Shown: positions 19,212 to 32,894 of the stretch, in pieces
Layout of the letters: each line of letters begins with the position of its first letter
Numbering within the stretch: position 1 is the first letter of the stretch
From: Sinohyriopsis cumingii
Taxonomy: Eukaryota; Mollusca; Bivalvia; Unionida; Unionidae
NCBI GenBank assembly: GCA_028554795.2
Contig: CM068827.1
Span: 77,895,677-77,959,676, forward strand
Direction: 5' to 3'
DNA length: 64,000 nucleotides
Notes under the pieces: model-generated
The model's input: only the letters and a program-made list of their open reading frames with translations
Told to the model about the DNA's origin: nothing
Databases searched by the model: none
Made by a program: the position numbers and the translations under genes

Positions 19212-19825
19212 GACGTAATCATTTTAATCCTCAAATATGCATACTCAGTTTACGTCTTATTGGGCGAAGTAAAGGCATGATGTAGTTTTTGTTGTTTTTG
19301 GGGTGGGTGTGTGTGTGTCCTTAGGGATGCATTCCCCCAGTGATGTAACTGTTTTTAGCAATGGATACATGGAGATGATGAATTTACTTTCGCGCTGGCA
19401 AATTGAAAACCATTGCGTCGCAGTTCAATAAGACCTCTCCCAGGCCTCGCATACAATGTTTACTCTGATTGCTATGGACCATACCTTTCAAAAAGTAGGC
19501 TACATGCACATGAAACAGAGTAAGGATGATTTATTCGCAATACTATTGATGTACATGAGCTCTTTTATGATCAAGCTCTTATGGATTCACTGTTAATACG
19601 ATCGATATATTGCATGTGTAGGCAGATAAACTATCTTACTAGAAGGCTTGTCACTGTCGGATTATCCATCATACATTCAGACACTTGGGGAATATCAAGG
19701 GGACAATATCACTAATGCGTATAAAAATGTTTCAGTTTCTTTAACATCTCTCAGGAGGTCATTCTAGAACATAAAATGTGCGAATGCTCTCAAATTTGCA
19801 TGAAGGACACTATGCTAAGAAGTCA

Positions 19826-20085
19826 TTTACTGTATAAAGTCCGTCATTTAATGAAACATTATTTACTGCATAAGGTCTGTCATTTAATGAAACGTTATTA
19901 ACTGTATTAAGTCCGTCATTTAATGAAAGGTTATATACAGCATAAAGTCCGTCAGTTTAATGAAACGTTATTTATTGTATAAGGTCCGTCATTTAATGAA
20001 ACATTATTTACAGCATAAAGTCCGTCAGTTTAATGAAACGTTATTTACTGTATAAAGTCCGACTGTTTAATGAAATGTTATTTAT
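19826..20085 (+). repeat. 36/37-bp minisatellite, about 7 copies
   Basis: The phrase GTCCGTCATTTAATGAAACG starts at about 19839, 19875, 19911, 19947, 19984, 20020 and 20057, a period of 36-37 bp. It abuts exactly the terminus of the inverted dispersed element that begins at about 20086. Confidence 0.93.
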
Positions 20086-21000
20086 TATATGTTCATTTTT
20101 TCCTCCGTTAACTTTACATTGTCAGAATCGTGCAATATTACTCGATACTGAACTCGCGTGCAAATACACATATTGCATTGACGTGCATAAAGGAAATATT
20201 TTCTATTGTAAACAAACAATGGACGCAGACGCCAGCACTTTTGATTTGTAAGCAAATCATGTACACTCGCGTAGTAGGCGCCCTACGTTGTGGTTGTTTA
20301 AATGTGTTTCTGAATGAACTAAAGCAGATGTTTCGTGGACTGCCACATGCCAGCTGCTTTGGCACATTCCGCATTAACTGTGTTGATACAATGTTTCGGA
20401 TTTAGGCTAGCTATACAACATACGCAAGAAAGGGTCCTTACAAAGAACATACAAGTGACATATGCTGTCTTCTTTAGCTCGTGTCGTGATAAGAATGCAA
20501 AAAATATACTTACAGTTTTACATCCTGAATTTCCTCGAAATGTACTTTCTTAGTTCTGCAAATCCGAATTTCATGAGCCATGTCATAGGTTCTCAATCTT
20601 GATTACAGATTTCGAAATTGTACTGTAATTTCGAATATAAGTGCAATTACAACATCCTTACTGCACTCAAAATGAAATAAACATTAAATTCCATAGCGTC
20701 TTTTTGATAATTGCAATTGAAAGACTTCGTATTTTTCCCACATTATGATTTCAAATATTGACAGAAACAGAAACACATCTGCAGATGTCAACACGCTTCT
20801 CCTTCGCTTGTTCAATCAGATGTATTTCATGTGGAATTGTCACATATAAATCCAGTCCATAATCATGAAATTTCGTTGAATCGAAAAAAAATACAAAAAT
20901 CTATTCATTCCAGTTCAAATGGAAAAGTTGTTGCAATGCGCATTTATTCACAGTATGATTCCAAATTTCAATTTGAACTAGACACGCCATTTTCTTTAGC
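20086..21000 (-). mobile_element. Non-autonomous DNA element, copy 2 (inverted)
   Basis: Reverse-complement counterpart of 7345-8218, for example the shared block around CAAAAAGACGCTATGGAATT and the reading-frame block containing CGSPRNICFSSFRN. The outer end begins TATATGTTCATTTTTTCC, matching the inverted terminus of copy 1. The inner end diverges from copy 1 near 21000, so this copy appears truncated or rearranged there. Confidence 0.75.
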
Positions 21001-21832
21001 TTCATTGTAGATTACTGCATTCATTCTCTAAATAAGATTATTTTTATTCAATGATCTTTGAGGACTTGATATAAAATAATGTATGGTATTCACGTCATTA
21101 TTTTTGTTGAAGAAGCTTCCTACAATGATTATTTTGAGATAGGCTTACAAAGAACTTGATTCACTTAAACTTTAGTTGAATTTCGATATCAGTACACAGG
21201 TAAAATCATACATGTAATTATACATGTAGTTTCTCTATTATCGAGAGTCACTAACTATCATGTGCTCTAAATTAATGACTGGTATCAATCAAAATGACTG
21301 CTTAAACTGCATTAATAACTCACAGGAACACGACACAAAAAAAAAAAAACACGAAAAAACAAAAAAAAAACAAACAGCAGGCAGCAATTCTGACAATAAA
21401 GATGGCATGAACCGCTTACCTCTGACGATCGTGGAATTTCAGAAATCATCTTTTTTTGCTATTTACTATATCTGTAACCATTTAATAATGTTACCATTAA
21501 TAAATCATGTACAATGCTTCCAATGTATAACATTATACTCTATGACGTCACGATGAGACGCATTTAGCTGTACTATCCTTATGGAGTTTTCTTTCACTAC
21601 TAAACTATTAAAACATAAAGTATATTAAAGCAACTTGATATTAACAATGCCACGTGACGTAATATCTATGTACATTACTAATGCATGTGAACATGTATGT
21701 GTGAGATGGATAATAATTGACTGCACGCTGTATATATCTGTACATATATCTTTGAGGGCCTAAAGGTAGATTAGTACTATTTTGTAGCTAATTGAGTTAC
21801 CCTCATTAAATAAAGTCTTTATTATTATAATT
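21001..21832. other. AT-rich non-coding stretch
   Basis: No supported gene; an A-run (21338-21370) creates a lysine-rich chance frame. Confidence 0.5.
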
Positions 21833-21851
21833 CTTCTTCTTCTTCTTCTTC

Positions 21852-21890
<39 letters not shown>

Positions 21891-22132
21891 GTAGTAGTAG
21901 TAGTAGTAGTACTAGTAGTAGTAGTAGTAGTAGTAGTAGAAAAAAAATCATTATCGTGAAAATATTAATAATAATGATAATAATATTAATAATAATAATA
22001 TTATTATTATTAACATTATTATTACTAGTAGTAGTAGTAGTATAAATAAACACTATCATGAGAATATTACTATTATTATTATTAATATTAATAATAATAA
22101 TAATAATACTATTATTATTATTATTATTATAA
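21833..22132. repeat. Trinucleotide microsatellite (CTT)n(ATT)n(AGT)n
   Basis: Tracts of CTT, ATT and AGT/GTA with interspersed AAT. The minus-strand 161-codon frame over it (polyI/N/L/R) is a repeat artefact. Confidence 0.95.
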
Positions 22133-23384
22133 ATAATCATTATCATGAAAACATACGATTCAGAATTCAGAAGGCGAAGTAATTTAAACGACGCCATGCA
22201 TCTAAATAATTTGAAAATTGTATATGATCGGTACCATAAAGGCATCGTAAATGCTATCAGCCCTCTGTTGATCTATTGTGATGATGTGTGAAAAGTAAGG
22301 AAATTCTAGAGTTCGCTGCTTCCTAAAAATAATTTTACCACCTGGACATTTTACATCGTCATTCGAAACTGCAGTTATCTTTCAGATACTTTTCATACAA
22401 GATATGAAAATCAAGAACAAATTGATGACCGAAACGAAATCACAAATATACAACTTTGCAGACCAGTCAGGACGAAAAAGCATTGACAATTATTCTAAAT
22501 AGCTTATCAGAGTGAATACTTCTAACTTCAATCGTCAGCTCAGATTACATCGATTATACATTTATCCGTTGGCTTTTCCAGTTTTACCGATTGACCTTGG
22601 TGGCCATAGACAGTTATTGCTGGAGAAGTGCGGGTTTATGTGACTGTCACTATAACAGGAACTTTTGAAGCTAATAGCGCATATTTCCCTTAAAACTGCA
22701 TTTTTCCAACATGGGATATGAGGGAAGATAGTGATAATGACGAAAAAGATTTTCTATTCCCGCACAGTACCAGGCTGGCAGAATTTTCATATTGAGCTCG
22801 CTTCACATATATCTGACTATACAATCTTTATGAATTTATCAGTGCAAAATTGCAGCGTCGCTTCAGCTGAGGGTGAGTCTTATCAACTATCAACATTGGA
22901 ATCAGTCTTTCTTCAGGAAATGGTTATTGGTGGATATGTTTGAAATGGTGTATAGTGTGGCTGTAACAGGTTACTTTACTTATTTCCATGATCAGACATC
23001 ATTAATGTATTGATTCAGTGTGTTGCCTTGTTACTCTACGTGTACCAAGTATTAGCTCGTATAACTGCCCTAATTAATAATAAAAATTCAAAATTATCTC
23101 AATAACAATGTATTTTAAAAAAACATTGCTATTAGTTGTGATTCGTCTTATTCGTCTTCAAGGTTGACGTACTTAGATAAATATTACGAAAACTGTCATA
23201 GAGAAATAACGGCTATGCTGAGTTAATTGTACATATATTTGCATCGTGATGACACATAAAATTACCATCTAAAGAAAGTAAACTTTAAATCAGTCGAATA
23301 AATTTTGTGGCAATATAACTAAAATTGCTTCACTTATGAACGAGAAACAAAGTTTATGTATTCCGCGTGTTTGCGAATCTAACG
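22133..23384. other. AT-rich non-coding stretch
   Basis: No supported gene; the 70-codon frame at 22731-22943 has no recognisable motif. Confidence 0.5.
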
Positions 23385-23389
23385 GGATA

Positions 23390-23655
23390 GCATTATATCG
23401 AATGTTGGTGTTATCGAGATTTATACCCCATATCGGACTTAGTAACCTATACGTCGAAAATGCAATGATATTTATACTTATATCAGACTTTGTAACCGAT
23501 ATATCAAGAACGTGTAGCAATGAATACTTTAATCGGACTTTGTAATCGATATATCAAAAATATACACAGTTACACTTACATCGGACTTTGTAATCGATAT
23601 ATAAAAATGTAAAGAGATTTATGCTTATATCGAACTTTGTAATCAATGTATCGAA
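23390..23655. repeat. Imperfect tandem repeat, unit about 55-60 bp
   Basis: ATCGGACTTTGTAA(T/C)CGATATATC recurs about five times with divergent spacers. The open frames on both strands at 23290-23545 overlap this array. Confidence 0.75.
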
Positions 23656-24175
23656 ACCGTAAAAGTTTGTGTATTTATCACTTAACGTTTTTTTTCCAGA
23701 ACTTTTGTTTCCAGTAAAAACTATTGTTTTTAATGTCGTCTGTTCATTTGTGGGGTACCTTTAGCATGTTTTATTTGGTATAGATTCTATTGGACATATA
23801 ACTAATCTATATGACGAGCATACTTCAGTTGTTTCTTAAATAGAACTTACCGATGTTTGCAAAATTAATGACCGTGTGTTGATACCAAGCCTAGCACCAA
23901 ACCAAACATAACCTAACTGTAAATGATTCTCACTAAATGATAAATTGTAAATGTTTTCTATTAAATAATGAAAGTTTTCTTTTCACTCCCCAAGAAGGCT
24001 AGTTTGTAGTTTAAGTGCAAAGCTTTTTTCAGTGTTTTGTCTGATGCAACGAAGTGTAATGATAATGTTCTTTGCAAACATGCAAGTGAATGTGATATAT
24101 GTAAATCAAGATATACTTATCAATAAGTGGATCTAATGGGCATCGTATACAAAAGTCCAAGTTTTTTGACCATCT

Positions 24176-24486
24176 GGTTAAAGTCAGATCTCCGCTGTCC
24201 TACGTGAAGATCTGAGGACGACCGCTTAAGGGTCATGTTAAGTTGACCTTTGAGTTAGCCAATGGAAATGCAGCTATCAAAAATCTAAAAGCGAATCAAA
24301 TCGTTCGGTACACATTCATGCTCTTATTCCACACTGCTCAGTCTACAAACGCGAATATATAAGATTTCGTCTGATTGGTTGATAAAATTAGCAATTATAG
24401 GTAATTATATAGGATACCAGAACATAACCCTAAGCGGTCTTTGTTAGATCTTCATGTATAACAGCGGAGATATGATTTTATTCACA
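24176..24486. mobile_element. MITE-like foldback element
   Basis: Inverted arms of about 65 bp at 24176-24243 and 24420-24486 share GATCTCCGCTGT..TAC.TGAAGATCT and GACCGCTTA.GGTTATGTT. The 175-bp centre has no coding potential. The structure fits a short non-autonomous DNA transposon. Confidence 0.8.
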
Positions 24487-26459
24487 TTTAAGTTCTGACG
24501 ACCACCTTTGGAATTCGCTGTCCCTATTTTTAGTAGCCTATCAAAAAAGCATCGCGTTTCGTGTGAGAGAGTTATCGTTAGCAATGGTATGTTCTGAATG
24601 ACGTTTCTCACTTGAGCAGTTTAAAATCTGGAATTTGATTGATGAATGGCCAGGTTAATTGAACATGACCTCGTATCGGTACGCCAGCTCGACATATTGA
24701 TTAGGTATACCTTGATTTTAATCAAAACGATGTCTGACCCAAAAAATCATACAAAATAAAACATCTTTGTCAAGCTAGATGTCATTTCTCATTCAATAAT
24801 TGTCCAAACTCGGAAATCAAAGTGTCAATCGATAGATACAAATGGGATAGAATTTCATCTAGTTGATCGAAATTTAATCTCTGAGATAATTGGAAAAGCA
24901 GTAGGTGTGACTCCATTATATAAATAGATTAAACATCCGATTGATTTATAGATACATTTTGACAGGAATAGTGGAAGCAGTAGGTGGATGCTGCAAGAAG
25001 TCACATGAAAAATGTAACAATAACCATCTAATGTAATGTGTGATGCGATATTTTAATGCGTAAATATGGCTACATATTTGACTTCTAACTCAGCATATTG
25101 TATTTACTTGTGCTACAGTAGAATTAATACTTGGGCTTGAATTTAATACACTGTCTCTTACGAGAATGTCGATTTACTCGAAGTTTGGAAACGTGGATAT
25201 GACAAAGGCTAGTTTTGACAACTGCTTGAAATTCAGAGTTCTCGCTAATACGTTATTACACAAGATTTCTACACATTCTGTCGGTCATGCTTCAAACAAC
25301 GGTGCTTCCTAAACAAATATGTCTATCGAATTTGAGATAAGGTCTCACACTAAGAAGTGTTATTTGATCTCTGTATTGTGGAGACTACGTCTATGATACA
25401 TATACATGTACACCATTCATTTTGGCAAGAAGAAAAAAATCTTAGTGACTTCATGCCACCCAGAATATCGTGATGGCCGAAATTAAAGGAGTGATTAATG
25501 TATTTTAGTAAACATTACATAGATAGCACCAAATTAAAAAATCAATTTGATGCAAATGAAACAATGAACATAACTAATCAATTGAAATAGCACTCAGTTA
25601 CCTGAAAATAACATTATAATAATAAAATAGAAGTAAATCCAAATGATTTAAAAGTCTGTCCCTGAACATCTTTTTAGAAAACGACGCAGCATCTTCGAGG
25701 AATATAAACCAAAGTGTAAGATAAAAAATATGACATTTTAAAACAAATGAAATTATTTGCACGTAATGAAAATTTGAAAACAATTAAACGTCGATGAGAT
25801 TTCAAGACTACATGTGTTCTAGAGATGAAATCTCGAGTTTTTGAAGTCATGTAAAGATAGTGTTTTATCGTTTTACTTATGCCGTTAGTCAAATCAGAGT
25901 TGATCGATATCAAATTATTCGACAGCATTATATGTTGCGCTCAGACAGTCTCTCTGGCTTCCATTTAAAGACAGTGTATGGTCTGAAATCTGAAAATCGA
26001 ATGAATAATATTAGTAACATGTACAAAGTTTGTCTTAGAAACAAGTGAAATATTTAGGTTCTACTTCTTGCCTGCCTGAAAAACCTCTTGTCGTTATGGT
26101 AATACTCGCCAATTATTAAGCAATGTTAACTTCTGCTCCAGAATATCGTGAGAGGAAAACCTGGGTTACGTCCCTATTAAAATAATATAAAATGTTCCGA
26201 TGACAAACGTATAATAATTCGGAAAATAGAGATATGCTAACACAAAAAACATTTTACCTCCCGATGATTTATATGAAAACGTTGGTATACTGGAATTCAA
26301 TCAGTTCGTCCATTCGAATGTGGGTGTGTAATGTTATTAACTTCCTCTTACACCGTTGATGCTATTCATCTGAGACTTGGGTCAATGGATATAAACTGTG
26401 CCAATACGTTTATAATTTTACAGGGCCCTGGGGAGGGGGCTGGATGGGTTTAAGTAAAT
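24487..26459. other. AT-rich non-coding stretch
   Basis: About 2 kb with no recognised gene or element. Confidence 0.5.
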
Positions 26460-26811
26460 GTCATGTCGGTGAGTTGTGATGTGATGTGATTTGGATTTTT
26501 AACGTAGCTTTAACAATTTTCCAGTCATATCGCTACGATGTCTGCAATGTGGCAGTTTATAGTGATGTCTAGCACTGGGGCATCATGCCGCAGACATGTA
26601 GCATGATGTCCCATCCAGTCACATTATCCTGACACCGGGCTGACTAGTTCTAACACTAACCTCTTAATGCTGAGCGCCAAGCGAAGCAGCTGTTAGTACC
26701 ATTTTTGTAAGTCTTTGGTATGACTCGGCCGGGGATCGAACCCACGACCTCCCGCATCCGAGGCTGACGCTCAAACCACTAGGCCACCGGAGCGGTCATG
26801 TCGGTGAGTTG
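26460..26811 (-). mobile_element. Complete tRNA-derived SINE with 17-bp target-site duplications
   Basis: The 17-mer GTCATGTCGGTGAGTTG occurs at 26460-26476 and again at 26795-26811, flanking the element. Read on the minus strand it starts with a tRNA-like head: A-box region TGGCCTAGTGGTTTGAGC (26769-26786) and B box GGGTTCGATCCCC (26731-26743). A conserved body (CCGGTGTCAGGATAATGTGA, GTGACTGGATGGGACATCAT) and a CGTTAAAAATCC-like segment follow, then a (CACAT)n tail. From general knowledge this organisation resembles SINEs of bivalves and other molluscs with a shared central domain. Intact duplications suggest a fairly recent insertion. Confidence 0.92.
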
Positions 26812-26890
26812 ATATGTGTGATTAATGACCTCTATACTGACATGTTCAAGCAGGTCCGCGGATAAAGTAGGACAGCTAGGACAAAATTCC

Positions 26891-26916
26891 GGACGGGGTG
26901 GGGGGGGGGGGGGCCG
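26891..26916 (+). other. Poly-G tract
   Basis: A run of about 14 G within GGGGTGGGGGGGGGG; could form a G-quadruplex or be an assembly-sensitive homopolymer. Confidence 0.7.
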
Positions 26917-28133
26917 CGGTCGTCACAATATGTAATTCATAGGGGCCTTGAAATATTCATGGGGCCCACAAATCGTGTCCGTAGCCATGAATTTATTCCA
27001 TAGGGTCTTTTTCAATCCCAACCAACTTCGACACTAAATTATTACATGGAAATTAGTGATATCATCACCATAAAACGGTATATACACCGATTGGGCATAA
27101 AGTACACATGTATACATTCAGTTTTGGCCCCTGAATCCATCTTACCTACACAGACCTAACCCTTGAGTAGAAAGTGGAAATTATTGACATAGCTACTCCA
27201 TGCCAGTTTTAAATTTATTTGGCATGCAAAGACTAATTTACATATGTATCTGACACTGGAATCTAAGTACATCCTGACCCCATGGATGTGATCCCTGTCA
27301 TATCTTGGAAACTATTGCTATCCGCACTATATAGCCATAGCACACATACTGGGCAGGACTAGACAAATGTAAACATACAACTGACATTGTCAATGGCAGT
27401 AGCATACTAACAGGGTGTAAACAGGTCAGTTTCCCAGATGTCTTGAGGCGCCATACCATGGGCGCCAGAGGTCTTGCGATTCCAAAACTCTTTTTGGGCC
27501 ATCATCCTTGCACCAGTCAATGGAGTCCATCGCCACACGCAGGTTCATAGCCTTCGAGCATAATTTGGAAACTATTTACATAGGCACCCTATAAATATGC
27601 ATACACATAATAAGCACGAAAAGACAAATATGTACTTGCAAATGACAATGATCCCAGGGTTAATACCTATATCGCACGGGACATTGCCTTTGGTTCATAT
27701 ATTGGAAAGTATCAAACCTGAAAAACATGTACATATACCTGCTTGGAATGTTAAGTTAACATGTACATATACCTGCTTGGAATGTTAAGTTCAATGTACA
27801 TATCCATCTAACTCGAGCCCGTTAGATAGTACTTACTCTCAGGGTGCAAAACGCATGTCGAGTAAGTGTAGGCATAGTTATAGGTGCTTACGTATATTAT
27901 GATGCTCAGCTTTGGGGTGAATGTTAAAATTGGGAAGCACGTGTGTTTTACAAGCACATTAATGTAGTTAGTATTATTTTACCATCAATGCATCCACCAG
28001 ATGTAAAAGTTCACAAGCATCTCTTAAATTCCAGTAACCAACACTCCTCGGACGCAGATAGATTGATGTCTGCACATTAAAGATCCTAATCGGAAAAAGA
28101 TCTCTGTGATACTTTTCTTTTCGTGTACCGTAT
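26917..28133. other. Non-coding stretch with a short direct duplication
   Basis: Contains a tandem pair of about 37 bp at 27726-27795 (ACATGTACATATACCTGCTT). No gene recognised. Confidence 0.5.
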
Positions 28134-28338
28134 GTACTCGCTTATAAGACGAGACCATCTGCAAAAAACATAGACCCTGCACTGACATAGCAAAATAGGC
28201 CGTCAGATCATTATCTATATATTTTTATTCCATTGATTACTCTTAAAAACAGCATAGACCCAGATCAGCCATCGAATGATGTGGCGGCAGATCTAAGTCT
28301 GTGCAATTTGCAGCTGAGCTTGTCTTATAAGCGAGTAC
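28134..28338. mobile_element. 205-bp MITE with 20-bp terminal inverted repeats
   Basis: GTACTCGCTTATAAGACGAG at 28134-28153 is matched in inverse by CTTGTCTTATAAGCGAGTAC at 28319-28338 (one mismatch). Internal sequence also has imperfect internal symmetry (CATAGACCC and GGCGGCAGATCT / AGATCATTATCT). The family could not be assigned from memory. Confidence 0.88.
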
Positions 28339-31300
28339 CATCAGAATAATGTTGTACCATACACGTTTACGAATTCGTAAGTTATTATTTCCATGCGATA
28401 ACCTCTTTTTTCTACCTTATAATACAGTTACACTTGCGCAGCGTCTGAAAGGATTACACACAGACGAGAAGAAAAGGAAGACTACATTGCTGACTAATTT
28501 GTATCGAAAGATGTATCGTCAAATGCGGTGATCTAGAATAAACAAAATAGTACGAAATCTTGATACCAACCGAATTATTCTCCCACTTTTAATATCTGGA
28601 AGAAAAAGAAGAAAAAATTGAAAACTACAAATTAAATTGTATTGCTTACTGTCAAATATACCAAAATGTAAGACGATTATTAAGAAGAAATACTTTTGCA
28701 ACATGATTGGAACGTTACCTCCATTAACAACTACTTAAACGTGCTCAGATATACAGTAAGGCATGAACTGAAGCATCTATTGCGGGTATTCCTGTAATTG
28801 GAATTACTGTAACTTTATCCATGTCATCCTTTTCTTTTTGTTTTAATTTCAAGTCGATACATAAGTATTACTGTAGACAGTGATGCTATTAAAGAGATGA
28901 ACGGAACATCATAGCACATCCACGTATTTTAAAAAAAAAAAAAGACTTGGCCCAATATTTATGACGCTAAGACATAATAAATATGTTCATATGCAATTTT
29001 ATTAAATTGTTAAATTAATTATCTTGGCAATTATTGACGCCTTCATGAGGGAATGGGATGCAAGTTATCACCATGACAATAATGATTTGGCTAGAAGCAG
29101 AAGCCATGCAACATCAATTAAAACGATCGTGACATCGAGGATTAAAATCATCATTGTGTACGTGTCCCTATGTAATACAAAAGATTATAATTAACTTGAA
29201 TTATTATTTTGCAAAGGAGTAGTTATTGAATTGCTCTAATTAGGCCTTCGAGCAAAACTAGAACAGTTTAGTATATTTAATTTATATAAGTACAAAATCT
29301 TCAAATCCAGATCGATGATCTCGGTAAAAAATTTAACTGGTTAGTATTTCAGTCACAAAGTAGAATGGGTGTGTTATTTATTTTGTATTGTGTGTCTTCT
29401 TTTCTCCATGATTATACGTTATGAATAATCTATACTGAGTGGTTGGCCTTGGTCAGTAACCGAGTTTAGTGCCTACCTGACTAATGTATTATTTTTTGTA
29501 AACAAAATATTACGTAGCTAATTCTTCTCCACGATGTTAGATTATTGATTAGGATCATTATAAATTGGTTGTAAACATGTTTACAGATGTTAATTTCAAG
29601 GTATGTTTTTCTTTAGAAATTAAAAATGTCGAAGAAGCATGTTGTTTACGAATTTGATGGGAAAATGACCCGCATCCAGGCTTGTATCGTGTCTTATCTT
29701 TCATATAAATGTTTACTTCAGGATTACTCATTCCTATTTTAACATCCAAAGTGGAATCAGTGTTATGGTTGTGTTCAGTTTTTATTTGAAGGGATCTACT
29801 TATTTAAAATGCTGCTTGATTATCGAACTAAATCACTATGTAGGGACTACTGTGAATCCAAGGAAGGTTAGGATTGAATCATTGTGATATATTATGAATG
29901 TTAGCATATTAGTACACTCCAGGCTATTGTCACATCAGCACGTTCATTATTGAAATTCATTCGGAACACCACTGGATTTCATTAGGAATACCTTATATAT
30001 TGGGACTTGTGATAAAACGTTTAGGACAATTAAAAACGAATTCAAAATACTGAAAGTTCTTTATAACTTTAAAAATAGAACTCACTGCAAATAAATTATT
30101 TGCTGAGGTTTACATAACCTGTTGGTTTTCACTCTGTCCTGCTACTTACTTTAAAACCGCAGAGTCGTAACAGGTGTTACGTCTGAGTCACGAAGTATCA
30201 TGAGTGCAATCTTTCAGTCACGAAATATAATAACTAAAGGGGAATGTAAATTTCAAAGCAAATTTGTGATTCTTTTACCGATATGCTTCCACTCCATTTT
30301 GACAATATATGCCTTGGAACTTTGTATTTGGAAGCAGTTGGAGCAGATCATGAATGTGCTACCTCATTTTTAGAAGCAAACAAAATGTTAATATCATCGT
30401 ATACTTTTGATAATCCCAATATGTTTCTTGGCAAGGTCAACTCAGGACGTTGTATGGTTTGTTGCGACATAAGGACCAATTGTGAGAGAAAGTGTACACT
30501 GTTCCTACCATCTTAAAAGATGAGATGAAACCAGTAGTGCACATAAACTTCGAAAAATGGCGAATCGTGGCACACAGTATAAGGCCATGAGCTGCCCCAC
30601 CCCTAGGTTTTACAGGAATCCTCTCTGTTTTGGTTTCACGTTTAGTTTTCCTTACAAGAACAATACCCATCCCCATTTCTGCCTTTACCTTGATAGTTGC
30701 AATATCCTAATAAACCACGTACAATCAAAGTTCTACTTTCAAGTAATTTTCACAAGGAGTAAAAGGGAAGTTTCGTGGAATTTTCCCTTTTGTGGGGTTA
30801 CATTGTTTAATTTTGTTTGGTATTAGTCACACAAAAACAAATGAAATTAAATTTACCAAATAAATTCAAGTTTACGCTATATAAAAATCCCAACTAGATA
30901 TACGATAGGTCCGAAGGACAAATTAGTCTTCGTCTGGTTTTTGTAAAAGGGCTTGTTTGCAAACTATGGGTAATATTTCGTCACTATCTAAACACCACTA
31001 TTGACTTGATTTGGGATGTCAAAAATGCATCCTGCAACAGATGCTGGGTGCAAACGGTCGCACAGACTTTGAATATTCCGAAATCTGATTAATATGTAAT
31101 GTATTTATTTACAGTCAATGTGTAGGCATTGTTATAAAAAAGTAACAGCCTTCGATAATGTATTGGAAGGGTTTCACCTTATACGATGTGCAAATGAACA
31201 AAGCAGATGCGTTACAAAAGAAGCCTGAAAAATGGTCCAGGGATTTAAGTACGTGGGGGTGGGGGAGGCAAAATAATTTATCGTATAGTCTAACTTAGGA

Positions 31301-32394
31301 AGCTGCATCCCTCATCTTCTATTTAATTACCCACGGAAGAGTTAAGCAATATTGATACAGGCCAAGATAACTAAAACAGTTGTCTAAGTCACAGTAATAT
31401 TATCTCACGGTATAAAAGTATTTATGTCAGAGAGATGCACAAATTATAATAAAAGGAAGAAAAAGTTTGGACATTTTATTTGCACAATGCGACGTACAAC
31501 TGAAAAAAGTAAAATTTCAGTTAAATTGTCAAGATGCAGTTGAATACTGTATATATACTAATTGCAACGGATTTTGTTTTCCTTAAAGAGAAAGAATGGG
31601 TGTGCAAAGTGTTCCAGAAAATGTGTTCACCAGCTTTGTAGAAGCTAATGTCGAACTCGCAATTGCAAGTATAAATTTCACGGCAGTTATAATTCATTCG
31701 GCATCATGCTGAATCAAATTCATATTAATCAAATTTATTAGGTTGCAATTCAAGAGCTTGAAGGTAATAGTCTTACAGACTACTTTCAAAAGAAGTCAAA
31801 ATAAAAATGTAATGGTTAAAATAGCTGGTATACAAAGTAGAAAGTTCGTAAAAATCATTTAAAAAATATTATACAAAAGGAAGGCAAATATGACACGGTA
31901 TTCTCAGTAAATGCTATTTCGTTAATTATTAATTGTATTTAATTAATACTTAATTAACCTTGATTGATAACAAGTGCTGTGAAACATAAATTATTGAAAT
32001 ACGGGAATGTGTACAGAAAATTCATGCTTTCTGAATCTGTTCTTCACTAATGGCATCACTAGCCCCTGCAATATATGGGTTTCACCATCTCACAAATGAA
32101 AAGACTTCAAAGCAACTCTGATCAAATACGTAGGACAGTGGTGCACAGCTCAAGTACTTACATGAACCAGACTCAGCACTGCTTGGAACTAAGCAGGCCG
32201 CACTCTGAAAGTGTTATACATATAATTAATGACAGAAATAAACATGCGTTAAGTACGGATACGGTCCGTAGGCCGCACAGAATGTGATGTCGGGCCATAT
32301 GTTGTGCATTCACGTCTGTTTTCATAATGATAAGCGCAAAGTAGGTAACTAGCTAGCCTGAGCGCTTTTGACTCTTTAGTGAGTGTTTTTCAAA
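28339..32394. other. AT-rich non-coding stretch
   Basis: About 4 kb without a supported gene. Open frames at 30283-30516 and 30557-30826 are the longest and have no recognised motif. Confidence 0.45.
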
Positions 32395-32670
32395 GGAAAA
32401 TACAAAACATAGACAAGACAAACAAATTAAACAGAAAAACGGTTATGTTTACGCTTACATAAATATACATAAAATAACACATGTCGTTATGGCTCATCAA
32501 TTTCTAGGTCAATACAATCATTTTCCAGTATCAGCAACAAGCTGAAATAAACTAGTTGAAACATAATGAAGTTAAAAAGTTGAATTCCTGTAGAAACAGC
32601 CATGTAAAGTTTCTCAAACATAATCGTTTTTCTGTTTTATTTATTTGTCTTGTCTGTGTTTTGTATTTCA
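32395..32670. mobile_element. Foldback/MITE-like inverted repeat
   Basis: Arms of about 55 bp at 32395-32450 and 32616-32670 share AAACATAA.CGTTTTTCTGTTT and TTTGTCTTGTCT.TGTTTTGTA in inverse orientation, around a 165-bp centre with no coding potential. Confidence 0.8.
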
Positions 32671-32894
32671 CATTTTTGTCAACTGCAATATGATATTTTT
32701 GTTTCAGGCATCCTAGACTTTTGAACACACTCAGAACTTATTTCACGATATGATTGTCCTTATTCCTGTGAACATTGCAAACTGCTTGTATTAAGTGCAA
32801 ATATTGAGACGCTTTGAACACAGGAGTAGGCGGTTGATTTGTTTTTGTGATATAAAATCAAGTTCTTGATTCATGAAGTTTAATTTGCATTTGC

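Noticed and set aside
21760-22245. 161-codon minus frame rich in Ile, Asn, Leu and Arg
   Set aside because: Produced by ATT/AGT/CTT trinucleotide repeats.
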